This document shows positions 43,101 to 53,217 of a DNA stretch of 64,000 nt, in pieces (position 1 is the stretch's first letter; each line of letters opens with the position of its first letter). The stretch covers positions 62,001 to 126,000 of the forward strand of contig JAQVCA010000002.1 of the NCBI GenBank assembly GCA_028690035.1, read 5' to 3'. The notes beneath the pieces are model-generated. The model did not search any database. It saw nothing but the letters and a program-made list of their open reading frames with translations, and was not told the origin of the DNA. A program made the position numbers and the translations under genes. The DNA comes from Comamonas sp. Its GTDB lineage: Bacteria; Pseudomonadota; Gammaproteobacteria; Burkholderiales; Burkholderiaceae_C.

Positions 43101-44284
43101 CAGTTCAAGCCCTCCAGCAGGCCCTGCTTCCACAGTGCCCCCGGCAAATCACCGGCATCTACCAGCGCCTGCAAGTTGGCTGATTCTGCCGCGCGGCTGA
43201 TTTGCGTAAATCCCTGCACTTTGCGCAGGCAGTAAATCTCTTCCAGCTTCAGCGCATTCAAAAAGTCGGGCGAATGTGAGGAGATAAACACCTGCCCACC
43301 GCGTCGGGCATAGCTGCGAAACTCTTCTGCCAGCTCCGGCAGCAACTCGGGGTAGAGCTGGTTCTCGGGCTCCTCCACGGCCAGCAGCGGGTAGGGCTGT
43401 GGGTCATTGAGCAGCACCAGGTAGGCAAACATCTTGATGGTGCCGTCAGACACATGGCGTGCCACAAACGGGTCTTTGAAGCTGCCATCCTGAAACCGCA
43501 GCACCAGCCGCCCGTCCTCCGTCTGGCGGGGCTCTACCAGCGAGACGCCGGGCACGCGGGCCTTCATGGCCTGCAGAATGCGCGCAAAAGCATCCGGGTG
43601 GTGCTCAAACAAAAAATTCGCTACCAGCGGTAGGTTGTCGCCCCTGGTGGAGAGGTGCTCGGCAAAGCCATCCTCCTGGCTGGGCCGCGCTTCGGACACA
43701 TGAAAGTCCGAGATGTGCCAGTTCTCAATCATCAGCCGCAGCGCGCTGGCCGCCTTGAAGCGGTCAAACTGCCCCAGACCCTTCACCGCCAAAATATCGG
43801 GCGCGTCCAGCGCCTGCACCTCGCGGGTCAGGTCTTCGTCTTTTTTGGAGAAGTCTTCCTCATTGGTAATGGCGTAGCCCTGGCCCAGCGCAAAGTCCAA
43901 AAAATGGAAGGGCTTGCCGTGCGGCCCGCGCTTGTAACGCAGCACCTCGCGCGCCACTACGGCGCGGCCCATCATGTCGGGCTCGACGCGCAACTGGTAG
44001 GTCACCAGCCGCTCCTTGCCCGTGATCTCCAGCCGAAACTGCAGCGTCAGCTCAATTGGCTCGTGGGCAAAGCCCCGGCTTGCCAGCTCCTTGAAGCCGC
44101 CGCGCTTGCTCACTGCCTTGCCCACGTTCATGGCCAGCGCGTCCTTGAGGAAAGAGAACACATCAAACAAGGTGGATTTGCCCGTGCCATTGGCCCCTAC
44201 CAGAACGCATAAACGCGGAATGGTGCTGAGTTTGGCATGCCGAAACAGCCGGTAATTCTTGATTTCGATAGACTCAATTTGCAT
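43100..44284 (-). CDS. AAA/ABC-type ATPase partner of the DUF4276 protein
   Basis: 394 residues, cytosolic. Walker A GANGTGKST (30-38), ABC-like signature HVSDGTIKMFAYL, Walker B LLAVEEPENQLYPELL, and a His switch FISSHSPDFLNAL. This is the AAA_15/AAA_21 predicted-ATPase type that often pairs with a small Toprim-like partner in phage-defence operons. It has an overlapping stop-start with DUF4276, and the pair faces away from macB. The defence role is inferred from architecture. Confidence 0.85.
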   Translation of the reverse strand: MQIESIEIKNYRLFRHAKLSTIPRLCVLVGANGTGKSTLFDVFSFLKDALAMNVGKAVSKRGGFKELASRGFAHEPIELTLQFRLEITGKERLVTYQLRVEPDMMGRAVVAREVLRYKRGPHGKPFHFLDFALGQGYAITNEEDFSKKDEDLTREVQALDAPDILAVKGLGQFDRFKAASALRLMIENWHISDFHVSEARPSQEDGFAEHLSTRGDNLPLVANFLFEHHPDAFARILQAMKARVPGVSLVEPRQTEDGRLVLRFQDGSFKDPFVARHVSDGTIKMFAYLVLLNDPQPYPLLAVEEPENQLYPELLPELAEEFRSYARRGGQVFISSHSPDFLNALKLEEIYCLRKVQGFTQISRAAESANLQALVDAGDLPGALWKQGLLEGLN

Positions 44285-44383
44285 GTGCAGGATCCATGGT
44301 CAAAGGCACCACCGCATGCGTGCGGCACAACCCACATTGTCAGCTAGCCCCGAGGGGAAAAGCCGACAGGACATCTCGACTTG

Positions 44384-45589
<1,206 letters not shown>

Positions 45590-45594
45590 GGCGT

Positions 45595-46334
<740 letters not shown>

Positions 46335-46338
<4 letters not shown>

Positions 46339-47678
46339 GCGCCCGCTCCGGCCACGCGCTGGTCGGTGACAACCAAATCGCCTTCTTTGAGCTGCGGGCT
46401 TTGCACCTCGGTCATGCGCCCATCCGAGAGGCCCGTGGTGACCTGCACCTTCTCCAGCTGCTCTTTGCCGTCCACTTGGCGCAGCAGCCACAGCGTACGC
46501 GTCTGCCCAGGGCTGCCCCCTTCGGGGCGCGCGCCGTTGGGGTTGCGGTTGCGCACGGGCCCGCGCGGCATGATTTGATCGACCAAACCACCGCCGCCCT
46601 TGGCCTTGCTGCCTGCATCGGCCTGGGTGGGCGTAAAGCGTAGCGCCGGGTTGGGCACCAGCAGCACGCCGGTGCGCTCGGTGGCGTTGATGGTGGCGCT
46701 GGCGGTCATGCCGGGGCGCAGGCTCAGGTCGTGGTTGTCCACATCCAGGCGCGCCACGTAGGTGACCACGTTGTCGGTTTTGGTGGCGCCGTAGTCCACC
46801 CGCGTCACACTGGCCGGGTAGTTGCGTGCCGGGTAGGCGCTGACGGTAAAGCTGGCCTTTTGCCCAGGCTGCACGCTGCCGACATCGGCCTCATCGACGG
46901 CCACTTCCAAGCGCAGTTTCTGCAGGTCTTCGGCCACGGTGAACAGGGTGACGGCCTGCAGCGAGGCCGCCACGGCATTGCCCGGATCGACCGAGCGTGT
47001 GAGCACCACCCCATCGATGGGCGACTTGATCGAGGCTTTGGACAGGTCGGTTTCCACCGTCACCAGCGAAGCCCTGGCGTCGTCCACACTGGCCTTGGCA
47101 GCGACCACCTCGGCCTGGGCGCGCTCCAAAGCGGCACGGCCTGTGTCCAGCTCAGCCGCCGAGGGCAGTTTGCCCCCAGAGATGCGCCGCACCTCTTCCA
47201 GGCGCTGCAGGTTGGCCTCGGCCTCGCGCAGCGATGCCTGCGACTGCGTCAGACGCGCCTGGGCCGAGGCCAGCGCCGCACGCGAGCGCCCCAGCTGGGC
47301 ATCGAGTTTGGCGGTATCCAATTCCACCAGCACCTGGCCTTTGCGCACCTGATCGTTCACATCCACCAGCACGCGGCGCACGGTGCCCGACAGCTCCGAG
47401 CCGACGTTCACGGTGCGTGTGGGCTGCAGCGTGCCGTTGGCCGCCACCGTCAGGGCCAGGTCGCCGCGCTGGATCTCCTGGCTCACGTACAAGGGCTTGG
47501 CCTGGGCTGCCGCGCGGTGCTGCCACCAGACGTAGCCGCCTGCGGCCACAGCAACGGCAGCGGCGCCCAGCCACAGGGTGGGGCTTTTCCACCAGCGGCG
47601 CTGTAGGTCTTCACCGAGCAAATTCTGCAAAGCCTGGGCTTGATCCTGGGCTTTGGTGGTCGAGGTGTCTTGGTTCTT
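46335..47678 (-). CDS. macA: MacA-type periplasmic adaptor (HlyD family)
   Basis: 447 residues: a cytoplasmic stretch, one membrane anchor (PTLWLGAAAVAVAAGGYVWW) and the adaptor body with a coiled coil (about 130-210: LGRSRAALASAQARLTQSQA) flanked by lipoyl halves (VSQEIQRGDLALTVAANGTL; IDGVVLTRSVDPGNAVAA). A Gly/Lys- and Arg/Asn-rich insert (GSKAKGGGGLVDQ) is seen near 380-410. It joins MacB and the outer-membrane channel. Confidence 0.92.
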
Positions 47679-47729
47679 CATCGTGCAATCTCTGAGGGTG
47701 TGTGGCACGGCGCCCAGCGGGGGGCGTGC

Positions 47730-49229
47730 TTAGTCGTTCGTGGTGCTGACCGTGGTGGTGCTGGGGCGGGAAGCGTCCTGTACGGCCCCCGGCAGCGCTT
47801 GCCAGCCCCCACCCAGTGCCTTGAACAGGCGAATGTGGTCGTTGTGGAGCGTGGCCTGCGCGCTGGCCAGGCTGTCTTGGCTGGAGAGCAAAGTGCGCTG
47901 GCTGTCCAGCACGGTGCGAAAGTCCACCAGCCCGCTGTCGTAGCGCTGCTGGGCCAGCAGCTGGGCGTTGGCCGCCGCATCGGCAGCAGTGCGCAGGTGC
48001 AGCAGGCGCTCTTGGTCACCACGCAGCTGCACCAGGGCATCTTCCACCTCCTGCAAAGCAGTTAAAACACTAGCACGCCACGCTTGTCTGGCTTGCTCTA
48101 ATGCCGCTTTTTGTGCAGAAATCTGTGCGCGATTGGTACCGGCATCGAACAAGGGTGCGGCCAAGCTGGCTGCCAGACTGCGCGCCACAGAGGCGCCATT
48201 GGTCAGCGCCCCGACGGTGAGCGCACTCACGCCCAGCGTGCCCGACAGGCGCAGCGCCGGAAAGTTGGCACGCTCTTGTGCCGACAGCGTGGCCAGCGCC
48301 GCCTGCACGCGCTGTTCTTGCGCGCGCACATCGGGGCGCTGGCGCAGGGTGTCGGCAGGCAGGGCCAGGGCCAGTGTTTGCGGTGGCTGGGGCATGGGGG
48401 CCACGGCCAGCGCCTGCATGGCCTGGGGCGTCTGGCCCGTCAGCACCGCCAGGGCATGCTGCGTTTGCACCAGACTGCTGCGCAAGGCCGGAATCTGCGC
48501 CGAGGTCTGCGCCAGTGCCTGGCGTGCCTGCTCGCCATCGAGCGCGGCGGCCAGCCCCGCCTGCACGCGCCAGCGCGTCATTTGCTCGGTCTCGGCCTGC
48601 AGCGCCAGGTTGCGCTCGGCAATCTCTAGGCGCTGCTGCAGGCTGCGCAGCTGGATGTACTGCAACGCCACTTCGGCGGCCAGACTGACGTGTGCGGCGT
48701 ACAGGTTTTCTTGGCTGGCCAGGTAGTTGGCCCAGCTGGCGTCGATGGTGTTGCGCCGCTGGCCCCAGATGTCCAGCTCCCAACTGGCATCCACGCCCAC
48801 GCTGTAGCTGTTGCTGGCATCGGCCAGCCCCTGCTGGCTGCGCCGCGCGCCAGTGCTGGCATTCAGACCCGGCCACAGCCCGGCACGCTGCACATCGTTG
48901 GCCGCGCGTGCTTGCTCCAGCGCCGCGCGGGCACTCAGCACGCTGGTGTTGGCCTGCAGCGCGCGCTCGATCAATTCCGACAGCTGGGCATCGCCCCACT
49001 GCTGCCACCACGTGGCCAGATCGGGGGATGGGGGGACGGGGTCTGCCTGCGCGGCGGCTGCGGCAGGTGCGGGGCCCATCGAAGCAGCAGCAGCGCTGCC
49101 CCACTGGGCAGGGACTTCGATATCCAGACGGGAGGGCGCACTGTCGGTGGTGTGGCTGCAGGCCGTGAGCCAGGCGACAGCGCCCAGCATGCCGACCCGA
49201 GTGAAAAAGCGGGGGGTGGAAATTGCCAT
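47730..49229 (-). CDS. RND/MacAB-type outer-membrane efflux lipoprotein (NodT family)
   Basis: 499 residues from MAISTPRFFTRVGMLGAVAW. A lipoprotein signal with lipobox WLTAC, then an OEP-type helical barrel with two repeats (LSARAALEQARAANDVQRAG; ALEQARQAWRASVLTALQEV) and the sequence DASWELDIWGQRR, typical of NodT/CusC proteins. It completes the three-part efflux path with MacA and the ABC proteins just downstream. The start is internal to a longer open frame and chosen by the signal sequence. Confidence 0.93.
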   Translation of the reverse strand: MAISTPRFFTRVGMLGAVAWLTACSHTTDSAPSRLDIEVPAQWGSAAAASMGPAPAAAAAQADPVPPSPDLATWWQQWGDAQLSELIERALQANTSVLSARAALEQARAANDVQRAGLWPGLNASTGARRSQQGLADASNSYSVGVDASWELDIWGQRRNTIDASWANYLASQENLYAAHVSLAAEVALQYIQLRSLQQRLEIAERNLALQAETEQMTRWRVQAGLAAALDGEQARQALAQTSAQIPALRSSLVQTQHALAVLTGQTPQAMQALAVAPMPQPPQTLALALPADTLRQRPDVRAQEQRVQAALATLSAQERANFPALRLSGTLGVSALTVGALTNGASVARSLAASLAAPLFDAGTNRAQISAQKAALEQARQAWRASVLTALQEVEDALVQLRGDQERLLHLRTAADAAANAQLLAQQRYDSGLVDFRTVLDSQRTLLSSQDSLASAQATLHNDHIRLFKALGGGWQALPGAVQDASRPSTTTVSTTND

Positions 49230-49312
49230 GCCCCGATTGTGCCGCTGCGCTGCCACGGCCAAGGCCGCCACTGCGTGAAGCTGTGTGAAGCGCAGGTAAA
49301 GGGCACAGCCCC

Positions 49313-50386
49313 TCAGGCGGTCGGCGTAATCGGCGTAATCGGCGTAATCGCCGTAATGCTGTCCAGCGGCCAGCGCGGTTTGACATCAAAGGCGTAGTGG
49401 GCCGTGGGCGTTTGCTGGCCCGCCTGGATGCGCATGGCGGCGGCCATGGCGATCATGGCGCCGTTGTCGGTACACAGGTGCAGCTCGGGGTAGTGGACGC
49501 GAATGCCGCGCTGCGCGCAGGCGTGGTTGAGCTGCTCGCGCAGCAAGCGGTTGGCGCCCACGCCACCGGCCACCACCAGGCGCTGCATGCCGGTGTGCTG
49601 CACGGCAGCCAGCGTTTTTTTGACCAGCACTTCCACAATCGCCGCCTGCGTGCTGGCAGCCAGATCGGCCTTGCGCGCCTGCAGCTCGGCCCCCAGTTTG
49701 TTGGCCTGGGTAAGCACGGCGGTTTTCAGGCCCGCAAAGGAAAAATCCAGATCGCCGCTGTGCAGCAGCGGGCGCGGCAGTTTGAAGGCTTTCGGGTCGC
49801 CATCGAAGGCCAGCTTGGCCAGCTCTGGCCCACCGGGATAGGGCAGGCCCAGCAGCTTGGCCGATTTATCAAAGGCTTCGCCAGCGGCATCGTCGATGGT
49901 TTCGCCCAAGATGGCATAGCGCCCCACGCCATCGACACGCATCAGCTGGGTGTGTCCACCCGACACCAACAGCGCCACAAAGGGGAACTCGGGCGCATCG
50001 GCGCTCAGGAAGGGCGAGAGCAAATGCCCCTCTAGGTGGTGTACGCCCAGCACCGGCTTGCCCAAGGCCGCACCCAAAGCACAGGCCACGCCCGCCCCCA
50101 CCAAAAGCGCACCAGCCAGGCCTGGGCCACGGGTGAAGGCCACCACGTCGATGCCGGAGAGGGTCACATCGGCCTGTTGCAGCACTTGGCGCGTCAGCGG
50201 CAACACGCGGCGGATGTGGTCGCGGCTGGCCAGCTCGGGCACCACGCCACCGTAGGCGCGGTGCATTTCGATCTGGCTGTGCAGGCCGTGGGCCAGCAGC
50301 TGCGGCAGGCTGCCGTCCTGAGGCAGGCGCACCAGGGCCACACCGGTTTCATCGCACGAAGATTCAATGCCCAGTATCAATTGCAT
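49313..50386 (-). CDS. tsaD: tRNA N6-adenosine threonylcarbamoyltransferase
   Basis: Adds threonylcarbamoyl to A37 of ANN-decoding tRNAs, with TsaB and TsaE. 357 residues from [19 protein letters not shown]. It has [16 protein letters not shown], metal ligands [24 protein letters not shown] and [12 protein letters not shown]. Unusually it ends [14 protein letters not shown], encoded by four 9-bp tandem units. It is divergent from none and 100 bp after the DUF937 gene, on the same strand. Confidence 0.95.
   Translation of the reverse strand: MQLILGIESSCDETGVALVRLPQDGSLPQLLAHGLHSQIEMHRAYGGVVPELASRDHIRRVLPLTRQVLQQADVTLSGIDVVAFTRGPGLAGALLVGAGVACALGAALGKPVLGVHHLEGHLLSPFLSADAPEFPFVALLVSGGHTQLMRVDGVGRYAILGETIDDAAGEAFDKSAKLLGLPYPGGPELAKLAFDGDPKAFKLPRPLLHSGDLDFSFAGLKTAVLTQANKLGAELQARKADLAASTQAAIVEVLVKKTLAAVQHTGMQRLVVAGGVGANRLLREQLNHACAQRGIRVHYPELHLCTDNGAMIAMAAAMRIQAGQQTPTAHYAFDVKPRWPLDSITAITPITPITPTA
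49322..49357 (-). repeat. 9-bp tandem repeat at the 3' end of tsaD
   Basis: Three exact CGGCGTAAT units and one CGCCGTAAT (plus-strand reading), encoding [12 protein letters not shown] on the minus strand. A multiple of three, so length changes would lengthen or shorten the TsaD tail without frameshift. Confidence 0.9.
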
Positions 50387-50486
50387 GGGGCGCGAGTGTA
50401 GGACGCCCATGTACCTCATCCAGGGCACAGGGACAAAAAAAGCGCCCGCTGGCGCTGTGGTGGCACGGGTGCCAAGAGGTAATGGT

Positions 50487-51068
50487 TTATTTGCGCCCGC
50501 CCAGAAAGCTGGCCCCCAGTTTGAACAGGTCGGACGCGTCCAGTTTGCCGTCGCCGTTTTGGTCCAGCAGGTTGCCCAGCACACCACCGCCCATGCTGCC
50601 CAACCCTGGCGCCGCGTCCGGGGCATCGGCCCCGGCACGCTGGCTGAGAAACTGCAACACCAGCGGCGCCAGCATGGCCAGCAACGGCCCCACCTTGTCG
50701 CCCAGGCCCGTGGTTTGGGCCAACTGGCCTTCAACCTGCGCGCGCGCATTGCCCAGCAGACTGCCCAGCACATCGGCACCCTGTGGCGCAGCACCAGCGC
50801 CCAGCAATCCGCCCAGCAGGTTGCCCAAACCACCACCACCACCGCCTTGCAGCACCGACCCCAGCAGATCGGCAGCACCTTGCGGCGCGGCGTTGTTGCC
50901 CAAAGCGCCCAGCAGCAGCGGCAGAGCCTGCCCCACCGCCGATTGCAACTGGGTACCGCCAATGCCCAGCTGTTCGGACATCTGTTGCAGGGGCGCACCC
51001 TGCAGCTGACCCAGCAGGTCTTGCACCAGGGTGGCGGTAGAGGAAGTGGCAGAGAAAGGGCTATTCAT
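50487..51068 (-). CDS. DUF937 (YidB-type) protein with an EF-hand-like calcium loop
   Basis: 193 residues. Two hydrophobic Gly/Leu/Ala-rich blocks ([34 protein letters not shown]) of DUF937 type. The C-terminus has [17 protein letters not shown], an EF-hand consensus loop D-x-N-G-D-G-x-L-D. Probably cytosolic, with calcium binding suggested by the loop. Function unknown. Confidence 0.85.
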   Translation of the reverse strand: MNSPFSATSSTATLVQDLLGQLQGAPLQQMSEQLGIGGTQLQSAVGQALPLLLGALGNNAAPQGAADLLGSVLQGGGGGGLGNLLGGLLGAGAAPQGADVLGSLLGNARAQVEGQLAQTTGLGDKVGPLLAMLAPLVLQFLSQRAGADAPDAAPGLGSMGGGVLGNLLDQNGDGKLDASDLFKLGASFLGGRK

Positions 51069-51107
51069 AGACGAGACACCTTAAAAAACATAGAGCGGAT
51101 GAACAGT

Positions 51108-51262
51108 ATGCAGCAGACCCCAGCCCGCATCGCTGCGCAATTCCGCAATTCCGCAATTCGCTGGGCGCAGGCGTGGGCACGGTGCTGGCGTGTTCGTTTT
51201 CGACGCTGGACGAGCGCATTTACCTGGCGCGCCACCACAAACAGCAGAAAAAAGCCACTTAA
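51108..51262 (+). pseudogene. Small ORF disrupted or switched by an 8-bp tandem repeat
   Basis: From ATG 51108 the frame reads MQQTPARIAAQFRNS, then passes through GCAATTCC units (51137-51160) and out of frame. If one 8-bp unit were absent, it would continue LGAGVGTVLACSFSTLDERI and end HHKQQKKAT at the stop 51260-51262, a 48-residue product with one short hydrophobic stretch. The alternative frame is Trp/Arg-rich and looks non-coding. No strong ribosome site is seen. No family recognised; a real gene is not proven. Confidence 0.4.
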
Positions 51263-51287
51263 AAGCCACTTCGCCCAACGAGCATCC

Positions 51288-51316
51288 TGGGCAGGATAAA
51301 AAAACTTTCCTATAAT
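51288..51316 (+). promoter_or_regulatory. rpsU promoter
   Basis: TGGGCA (51288-51293), 17-bp spacer, TATAAT (51311-51316). The transcript would start near 51323, giving a leader of about 123 nt. Confidence 0.65.
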
Positions 51317-51322
51317 GCCCGA

Positions 51323-51445
51323 CTTTGCTGGCAATCTCCCCGTCGGCCAAATACTAGTTTTAGACGGGGAACAACCGCTGACTATGGCTTGCGGGCCCGA
51401 TCTTCCCGCGAACCCTCTGGCAGCACAAAAACATCTGGAAATTGA
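51323..51445 (+). promoter_or_regulatory. Structured leader of rpsU
   Basis: It contains CCCCGTC (51338-51344) pairing with GACGGGG (51363-51369), and GCGGG...CCCGC further on. This is a long leader for such a small gene, suggesting regulation at RNA level. Confidence 0.45.
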
Positions 51446-51658
51446 ATGACTACCATCCGCGTCAAAGAAAACGAACCTTGTGAAGTTGCACTGCGCCGCT
51501 TCAAGCGCACCATCGAAAAGCTGGGCCTGCTGACCGAACTGCGCGCCCGCGAGTTCTACGAAAAGCCCACTGCCGAGCGCAAGCGCAAGAAGGCAGCCGC
51601 TGTGAAGCGCCACTACAAGCGCGTGCGCAGCATGCAACTGCCCAAGAAGCTGTACTAA
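51446..51658 (+). CDS. rpsU: 30S ribosomal protein S21
   Basis: 70 residues: [20 protein letters not shown], a family hallmark, then a basic C-terminal half ([20 protein letters not shown]). It helps the small subunit pair with the Shine-Dalgarno sequence of mRNA. It is followed by a terminator and yqeY. Confidence 0.97.
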   Translation: MTTIRVKENEPCEVALRRFKRTIEKLGLLTELRAREFYEKPTAERKRKKAAAVKRHYKRVRSMQLPKKLY

Positions 51659-51672
51659 GCATCGGTTTCGCC

Positions 51673-51710
51673 AAAAAACCCGCACCAGGGACGCCAGGTG
51701 CGGGTTTTTT
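51673..51710 (+). terminator. Terminator after rpsU
   Basis: AAAAAACCCGCACC and GGTGCGGGTTTTTT form an 8-bp GC stem with A and T flanks, 15 bp after the rpsU stop. Confidence 0.9.
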
Positions 51711-51751
51711 GTTGGCATTTTTTGTCCCCCCTTGCAAGGAGTTCCCACCCC

Positions 51752-52198
51752 ATGAGCCTCAAAGCCCAGATCACCGAAGACATGAAAACCGCCATGCGCG
51801 CCAAAGACAGCGTGCGCCTGGCCACTATCCGCCTGCTGCAAGCGGCCATCAAGCAAAAAGAAGTCGATGAGCGCATCGAGCTGGACGATGCCGCCGTGAT
51901 CGCCATCGTGGACAAAATGATCAAGCAGCGCAAAGACAGCATCGCCGCCTTTGAAGGCGCAGGCCGCCAAGATTTGGCCGATCAAGAAAAAGCCGAAACC
52001 GCCGTGCTGCAAGGCTATCTGCCCCAGCGCATGAGCGCCGAAGAAATCACCGCCGCCGTGCAAGCCATCGTGGCCCAGCTGGGTGCCAGCGGCCCGGGCG
52101 ACATGGGCAAGGTCATGGGCGCCGTCAAAACCCAGCTGGCAGGCAAGGCCGACATGGGCGCCGTCTCTGCCGCCGTGAAGGCCGCGCTGGCAGGCTGA
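51752..52198 (+). CDS. yqeY: GatB/YqeY domain protein
   Basis: 148 residues from MSLKAQITEDMKTAMRAKDS, with AAGGAG 10 bases before it. Typical YqeY features: RLATIRLLQAAIKQKEVDER, LQGYLPQRMSAEEI, and GPGDMGKVMGAVKTQLAGKA in the GatB-like tail. It is thought to act near tRNA-dependent amidation, but its role is not established. The rpsU-yqeY neighbourhood is conserved. Confidence 0.92.
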   Translation: MSLKAQITEDMKTAMRAKDSVRLATIRLLQAAIKQKEVDERIELDDAAVIAIVDKMIKQRKDSIAAFEGAGRQDLADQEKAETAVLQGYLPQRMSAEEITAAVQAIVAQLGASGPGDMGKVMGAVKTQLAGKADMGAVSAAVKAALAG

Positions 52199-52200
52199 TA

Positions 52201-52294
52201 AAAATAAGAGCGCCTTGCGCTGATTTGTTAAGGTTTTTAGCTACGTTTGATGCCAAAAACCTTACGTATCCAGCGCAAGGCGCTCTTTTTATTG
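52201..52294. repeat. Intergenic palindromic repeat, best-preserved copy
   Basis: Perfect 17-bp outer arms AAGAGCGCCTTGCGCTG (52207-52223) / CAGCGCAAGGCGCTCTT (52272-52288), inner 10-bp TAAGGTTTTT / AAAAACCTTA, T-runs at both ends. It lies between convergent yqeY and the EamA gene and should terminate both. Confidence 0.92.
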
Positions 52295-52320
52295 AGAGCT
52301 GTGGGGCGCTATCAAGCGCC

Positions 52321-53217
52321 TCAACGCGCGCGCCGCGCCCAGCGACCGCCCCAGACGTTCACGCCCAAGCCCACCAGCACCGCCAGTGTGCCCAGCCACT
52401 GCTGCAGCACGGGGCGCTCGCCCAGCAGCAGCATGGCAGCGACCAAACCAATCACGGGCACCAGCAGCGACAGCGGCGCCACCGTACCCACCGGGTAACG
52501 CTGCAACAGTTTGGTCCACAGGCCATAGCCCAGCAGGGTAGACAAAAACGCCAGGTAGGCCACCGACCCCAGCCCCTGCCAGCCCAGGCCCTGCAGCTGC
52601 GCCAGCATGCGCACGCTGCCGCCTTCCAGCCACAGCGACAGCAGCAGCAAGGGCAACACCGCAAATACGCTCGACCAGACGATGAAGGGCAGCGGCTCGT
52701 ACGGCCCCTGGCGCGCGGCATGGCGGCTGATGAGATTGGCACAGGCCCACATCACTGCGGCCGCCAGGGTCAGGAAAAACCCGATCAGCGTCATGCTGCC
52801 GGCGCCCTCACCGCGCGCCATGGCAATCACGGCCAGGCCCGCAATGGCGATGCACAGCCCCATCCACTGCCACGGCTTGGGCTCTTCTTTCAGGAACAGC
52901 GCGCCCAGCAGCAGCGAGGCAAACGCCTGCGCCTGCAGCACCACCGAGGCCATGCCCGCCGGCATGCCCAGCGCCATACCCGCAAACAGCAGGCCAAACT
53001 GCCCCACGCCTTGCACCAGCCCATACGCCGCCAGCACGCCCCAGGACAGGCTGGCGGGCTTGCGCACAAAGAGCAGCAGCGGCACCGACGCCATCAAAAA
53101 GCGCAGTGCCGAGAGCATCAGGGGCGAGAGCTCCTCCAGCCCCCACTTCATGACGATGAAGTTCACCCCCCAGATGAGGATGACCAGCAGGGCGCTGAGC
53201 CGATCGATGGGGCGCAT
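52321..53217 (-). CDS. EamA/DMT-family transporter
   Basis: 298 residues, ten predicted membrane segments in two EamA halves: N-terminal LVILIWGVNFIVMKWGLEEL and C-terminal LVPVIGLVAAMLLLGERPVL. It exports metabolites such as amino acids; substrate unknown. The start overlaps the pmbA stop (TGATG), so it is translationally coupled to pmbA. Confidence 0.9.
   Translation of the reverse strand: MRPIDRLSALLVILIWGVNFIVMKWGLEELSPLMLSALRFLMASVPLLLFVRKPASLSWGVLAAYGLVQGVGQFGLLFAGMALGMPAGMASVVLQAQAFASLLLGALFLKEEPKPWQWMGLCIAIAGLAVIAMARGEGAGSMTLIGFFLTLAAAVMWACANLISRHAARQGPYEPLPFIVWSSVFAVLPLLLLSLWLEGGSVRMLAQLQGLGWQGLGSVAYLAFLSTLLGYGLWTKLLQRYPVGTVAPLSLLVPVIGLVAAMLLLGERPVLQQWLGTLAVLVGLGVNVWGGRWARRAR

Larger units (their letters stand above)
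51069..51445. other. 377-bp gap with a frameshifted small ORF and the rpsU promoter and leader
   Basis: The left part contains a small ORF broken by an 8-bp tandem repeat (51108-51262). The right part contains the rpsU promoter (51288-51316) and a structured leader of about 125 nt. Nothing else is recognised. Confidence 0.8.

Noticed and set aside
48058-48090. Apparent palindromic repeat piece in the outer-membrane efflux gene
   Set aside because: The encoded peptide (ALEQARQAWRASVL) is the normal family sequence, so the DNA likeness is coincidental.
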